44,481 nucleotides of DNA. It comes from Planctomycetota bacterium (GTDB lineage Bacteria > Planctomycetota > Phycisphaerae > Phycisphaerales > UBA1924). The position numbers and the translations under genes are program-made. Of this stretch, positions 44,126 to 44,481 are shown in pieces. The stretch is taken from NCBI GenBank assembly GCA_003696675.1, contig RFGH01000175.1, positions 1 through 44,481 of the forward strand. Direction: 5' to 3'. Below the pieces are notes generated by a model, which was given only the letters and a program-made list of their open reading frames with translations, was not told the DNA's origin and made no database searches. The stretch's first letter is position 1, and each line of letters opens with the position of its first letter.

Positions 44126-44212
44126 GCGTCCTCCACCCGACCAGCGACCGCGGCCATCCTACCGCTCCCCCGGGCACGCCCCATCCATCGGCACCTTGAC
44201 CTCAAGTCTCCC

Positions 44213-44252
44213 GCGCATGACCGCGTTTGTGCGCGATTTCGTGGTCATGCGC
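44213..44252. repeat. Perfect inverted repeat, possible operator
   Basis: GCGCATGACC (44213-44222) and GGTCATGCGC (44243-44252), spacer 20 bases; two more pairs and a G-T pair extend it inward. A second short palindrome (CTTGA-CC-TCAAG, 44195-44206) lies just upstream. Both lie between the acyltransferase start and the gene at 44297, so either could be a repressor site or an RNA hairpin. Confidence 0.5.
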
Positions 44253-44296
44253 CCAAGCCCCTTGCCCCCCGCCCCGCCCGCCACTACCTTGGCTGC

Positions 44297-44481
44297 ATGG
44301 CGATCAAAGACCAAACAAAAGACCGGGCAAGCCTCATCCGCGACCTCCTCGACCCCGACCTCGACACCGCCGAGATCGCCCGCCGCCACGCCGTAGACCC
44401 CGCCGAACTGCGCGCCGTCGTCCGCTCCCCCGCCTTCCGAACCGCCGCGGCCGCCATCCACGAGGTCGACCAGACCCGCAC
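44297..44481 (+). CDS. Unrecognised protein, 3' end outside window
   Basis: 61 codons from ATG 44297 to the right edge. Residues about 20-45 (DLDTAEIARRHAVDPAELRA) read like a helix-turn-helix with a Ser/Ala turn, so it could be a small DNA-binding protein, but the evidence is too short for a family call. No strong ribosome binding site is seen. A perfect inverted repeat lies about 45 bp upstream. Confidence 0.6.
   Translation, partial: MAIKDQTKDRASLIRDLLDPDLDTAEIARRHAVDPAELRAVVRSPAFRTAAAAIHEVDQTR

Overview
The window is GC-rich (about two thirds G+C by eye), densely coded bacterial chromosome with no rRNA, tRNA, CRISPR array, transposase or phage gene that I can see. The gene content best fits a planctomycete, probably of the Phycisphaerae type: six-domain S1 with a Gly/Ser tail, a GT2 plus LipidA-synthase-N-domain pair, an HNH nuclease of a kind common there, a membrane pyrophosphatase, a Gram-negative envelope (lipoproteins, AsmA-like protein) and many unrecognised secreted proteins. 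This placement is an inference from the genes, not from a marker tree.

Layout. 1-5.5 kb: a BatA-like von Willebrand protein (cut by the left edge) coupled to rlmE, then a PNGase F-like secreted protein, a SOUL-domain protein and a secreted serine hydrolase of beta-lactamase fold. 5.5-11.8 kb: a 2Fe-2S ferredoxin; a four-gene coupled operon (glycosyltransferase 2, LAB_N membrane protein, two unknowns); a glycine-zipper lipoprotein; queF; an SDR; a TPR lipoprotein. 11.8-17.8 kb: glutamate dehydrogenase, ribosomal protein S1 behind a hairpin-rich leader, a 29-codon candidate gene and a large unknown secreted protein. 17.9-22.6 kb: an operon gyrA - STAS - TrkA_C membrane protein - MacB/LolD-type ATPase. 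22.6-24.2 kb: an island with lower GC, holding one secreted protein gene flanked by two copies of the 3' end of the neighbouring phosphatase gene and by a REP-like palindrome. 24.2-32.3 kb: SpoIIE/RsbU-type phosphatase, DUF192 lipoprotein, gluQRS, pterin dehydratase, HNH nuclease, an enlarged K+-type membrane pyrophosphatase, trmD and rpsU. 32.5-38.7 kb: NYN-domain nuclease, citrate synthase, rhomboid-trpF, aroK-AsmA. 38.7-44.5 kb: two tandem EF-P genes, a Tat-exported metallo-beta-lactamase-fold protein, a DUF389 membrane protein, an acyltransferase-3/SGNH protein, and the start of an unknown gene.

How they fit together. Most genes are housekeeping: translation and RNA modification (rpsA, rpsU, two efp, trmD, rlmE, queF, gluQRS), central metabolism (gdhA, gltA, trpF, aroK, hppA) and DNA topology (gyrA). 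Many adjacent genes share ATGA/GTGA/TTGA overlaps, so translational coupling is the rule, and several convergent pairs meet with 1-6 bp between them or overlap. The accessory signals most worth following are the tandem EF-P pair in which one copy has lost the modifiable lysine, the phosphatase-tail duplication around the secreted-protein island with its poly-G promoter, the pyrophosphatase insertion, and the structured leader of rpsA.
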